The position numbers were made by a program, and so were the translations under genes. The notes under the pieces are model-generated. The model was not told where the DNA came from. It saw nothing but the letters and a program-made list of their open reading frames with translations, and ran no database searches. 5,979 nt of DNA from Oscillospiraceae bacterium. Lineage in GTDB: Bacteria > Bacillota > Clostridia > Oscillospirales > Ruminococcaceae. This document shows positions 4,809-5,979 of the stretch, in pieces (positions within the stretch are counted from its first letter, which is position 1; each line of letters opens with the position of its first letter). The stretch spans positions 1 to 5,979 of the forward strand of contig SVMQ01000146.1 in NCBI GenBank assembly GCA_015067375.1, in the 5' to 3' direction.

Positions 4809-5945
4809 ATGAACAATTTTTACCGCCGCACATGGGCGGAGATAGACCTTGACACTCTCAAGAACAATATAAACAGAATAAAGACTCTCGCAAAGGGCAA
4901 GGAGATATTCGCCGTAGTAAAAGCCAACGCCTACGGCCACGGAGATACCCACTGTGCCGCCGCGTTGAACAAGTGCGGGATACGCCACTTTGCCGTATCC
5001 AACCTGTGGGAGGCTCAGGGACTGACAGAGGGCGGAATACAGGGCGACATCCTTATTTTCGGCTACTGTGACATTCCCCTTATTTTCGACAATCTCGATA
5101 AAGGCTACATATTTACTGTAGGCGACACCGAATACGCGAAGCAGCTCTCCGAGGAGGCCGTGCGCCGCGGCTGCACCGTACCCGTACACATCAAGCTTGA
5201 CACAGGCATGAGCCGTGTAGGTATCAGCACCGAGGAGGAATGTGACCTCATCCTGTCGCTTGGCGGTCTTGACTGCCGCGCCGCGTACACTCATTTCGCC
5301 GTTGCCGACAGCCTTGACGAGGAGAACATGGAGTTCACAAGGTCGCAGTACGACAAGCTTGCCGCTATATGCCGCACACGCGGTCTGAAGATGCATTCTC
5401 AGAACAGCGGCGGCATACTCTACCATGATGATTACGAGGGCGATTTTGTCCGTGCAGGTATCGTGATGTACGGTCACAAGCCTGACGCTGCCTGCCCATT
5501 CCCCGATGGCATAAAGCCCGTGCTTCAGCTAAAGACTGTCGTATGCCAGCTAAAGACCATCGAAGCAGGCACCACCGTAAGCTATGGCAGAACGTTCACC
5601 GCGCAGCGCAGAACATCGCTCGCGCTCATCTCCTGCGGCTATGCAGACGGCTTCAACAGGCAGCTTTCGGGCCAGTGGAGCTGTGTCGTCAACGGCGCTC
5701 AGGCGCCCGTATGCGGACGCATCTGCATGGACCAGACGCTGCTGGATGTCACTGATATCCCCGATGTTAAGGTAGGCGATGTCGTGACCGTATACTCCGA
5801 CGAGCTTGACGGGGGATGTTCCATAGAGCGCGCCGCAGAGCTTATCGGCACGATAAATTACGAGCTTCTGTGCGCGGTAGGCACGCGCGTACCGCGCATC
5901 TACATCGAGGACGGTCACGAAACAGAGGTACAGCGTTACGTTTAA
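4809..5945 (+). CDS. alr: Alanine racemase
   Basis: PLP-dependent cytosolic enzyme interconverting L- and D-alanine, supplying D-Ala for peptidoglycan. It has 378 residues, normal for Alr. The N-terminal barrel starts with TWAEIDLDTLKNNI (8-21) and VVKANAYGHG (36-45), where Lys38 is the PLP lysine. IKLDTGMSRVG (128-138) carries Lys129 (carbamylated in Geobacillus Alr) and Arg136. HSQNSGG is at 196-202, and RAGIVMYG (215-222) holds residues near the cofactor phosphate. The C-terminal domain has VSYGRTFTA (257-265), CGYADG (276-281) with the second catalytic base Tyr278, GRICMDQ (303-309) with the substrate-contacting Met307 and Asp308, INYELLCAVGTRVPRIY (349-365). All catalytic residues are present. 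The ATG is preceded by GAGGT (4798-4802) at 6 bp. Whether it is the housekeeping or a second racemase cannot be told from here. Confidence 0.96.
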   Translation: MNNFYRRTWAEIDLDTLKNNINRIKTLAKGKEIFAVVKANAYGHGDTHCAAALNKCGIRHFAVSNLWEAQGLTEGGIQGDILIFGYCDIPLIFDNLDKGYIFTVGDTEYAKQLSEEAVRRGCTVPVHIKLDTGMSRVGISTEEECDLILSLGGLDCRAAYTHFAVADSLDEENMEFTRSQYDKLAAICRTRGLKMHSQNSGGILYHDDYEGDFVRAGIVMYGHKPDAACPFPDGIKPVLQLKTVVCQLKTIEAGTTVSYGRTFTAQRRTSLALISCGYADGFNRQLSGQWSCVVNGAQAPVCGRICMDQTLLDVTDIPDVKVGDVVTVYSDELDGGCSIERAAELIGTINYELLCAVGTRVPRIYIEDGHETEVQRYV

Positions 5946-5956
5946 AGAGGTGCTTT

Positions 5957-5979
5957 ATGGATATCAAAGAATATGAGAT
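5957..5979 (+). CDS. Start of a downstream gene, cut by right edge
   Basis: ATG at 5957-5959 lies 11 bp after the alr stop, with AGAGG (5946-5950) 6 bp before it. Only MDIKEYE is visible, too little to name the product. Spacing and ribosome binding site suggest co-transcription with alr. Confidence 0.6.

Noticed and set aside
4674..5477. 267-codon leftward open frame antisense to alr
   Set aside because: alr is unmistakable on the plus strand with all catalytic residues; the antisense frame has no recognisable motifs.

Overview
The window looks like chromosomal DNA of an anaerobic, moderate-GC Clostridia, most likely a Ruminococcus-like gut or rumen Oscillospiraceae. This is inferred from protein character (Clostridia-type IlvD N-terminus, stand-alone LUD protein with a cysteine tail, ROK glucokinase), strong AGGAGG-type ribosome binding sites and tight gene packing. 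No taxonomic search was possible.

Layout: most of the window is a leftward (minus-strand) gene train. It starts at a well-formed sigma-A-type promoter at 4762-4790 and runs: YjbR/MmcQ-family protein (4248-4631), membrane-anchored degenerate LytR-CpsA-Psr-like protein (3327-4223), LUD-domain protein (2696-3313), class I mannose-6-phosphate isomerase manA (1712-2677) and ROK glucokinase (741-1688). Gaps of 13-24 bp, each holding a ribosome binding site, indicate one operon. manA and the glucokinase together bring mannose-6-phosphate and free glucose into upper glycolysis. The other three have no obvious metabolic link to them. A 213-bp gap then leads to ilvD (dihydroxy-acid dehydratase, valine/isoleucine/leucine synthesis), which runs off the left edge.

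To the right, alanine racemase alr (4809-5945) is transcribed rightward and followed after 11 bp by the first codons of another gene. alr supplies D-alanine for peptidoglycan. The 177-bp intergenic region between yjbR and alr holds two candidate promoters that face each other, so the two transcripts would overlap at their 5' ends.

The most unusual part is the gap upstream of ilvD. A perfect 30-bp direct repeat (517-546 and 652-681) carries the ilvD ribosome binding site, start codon and first codons. Between the copies lie 105 bp that are almost entirely inverted repeats. This looks like a small structured insertion that duplicated the translation start of ilvD. It leaves a 35-codon, cysteine-rich upstream reading frame that uses the same start signal.
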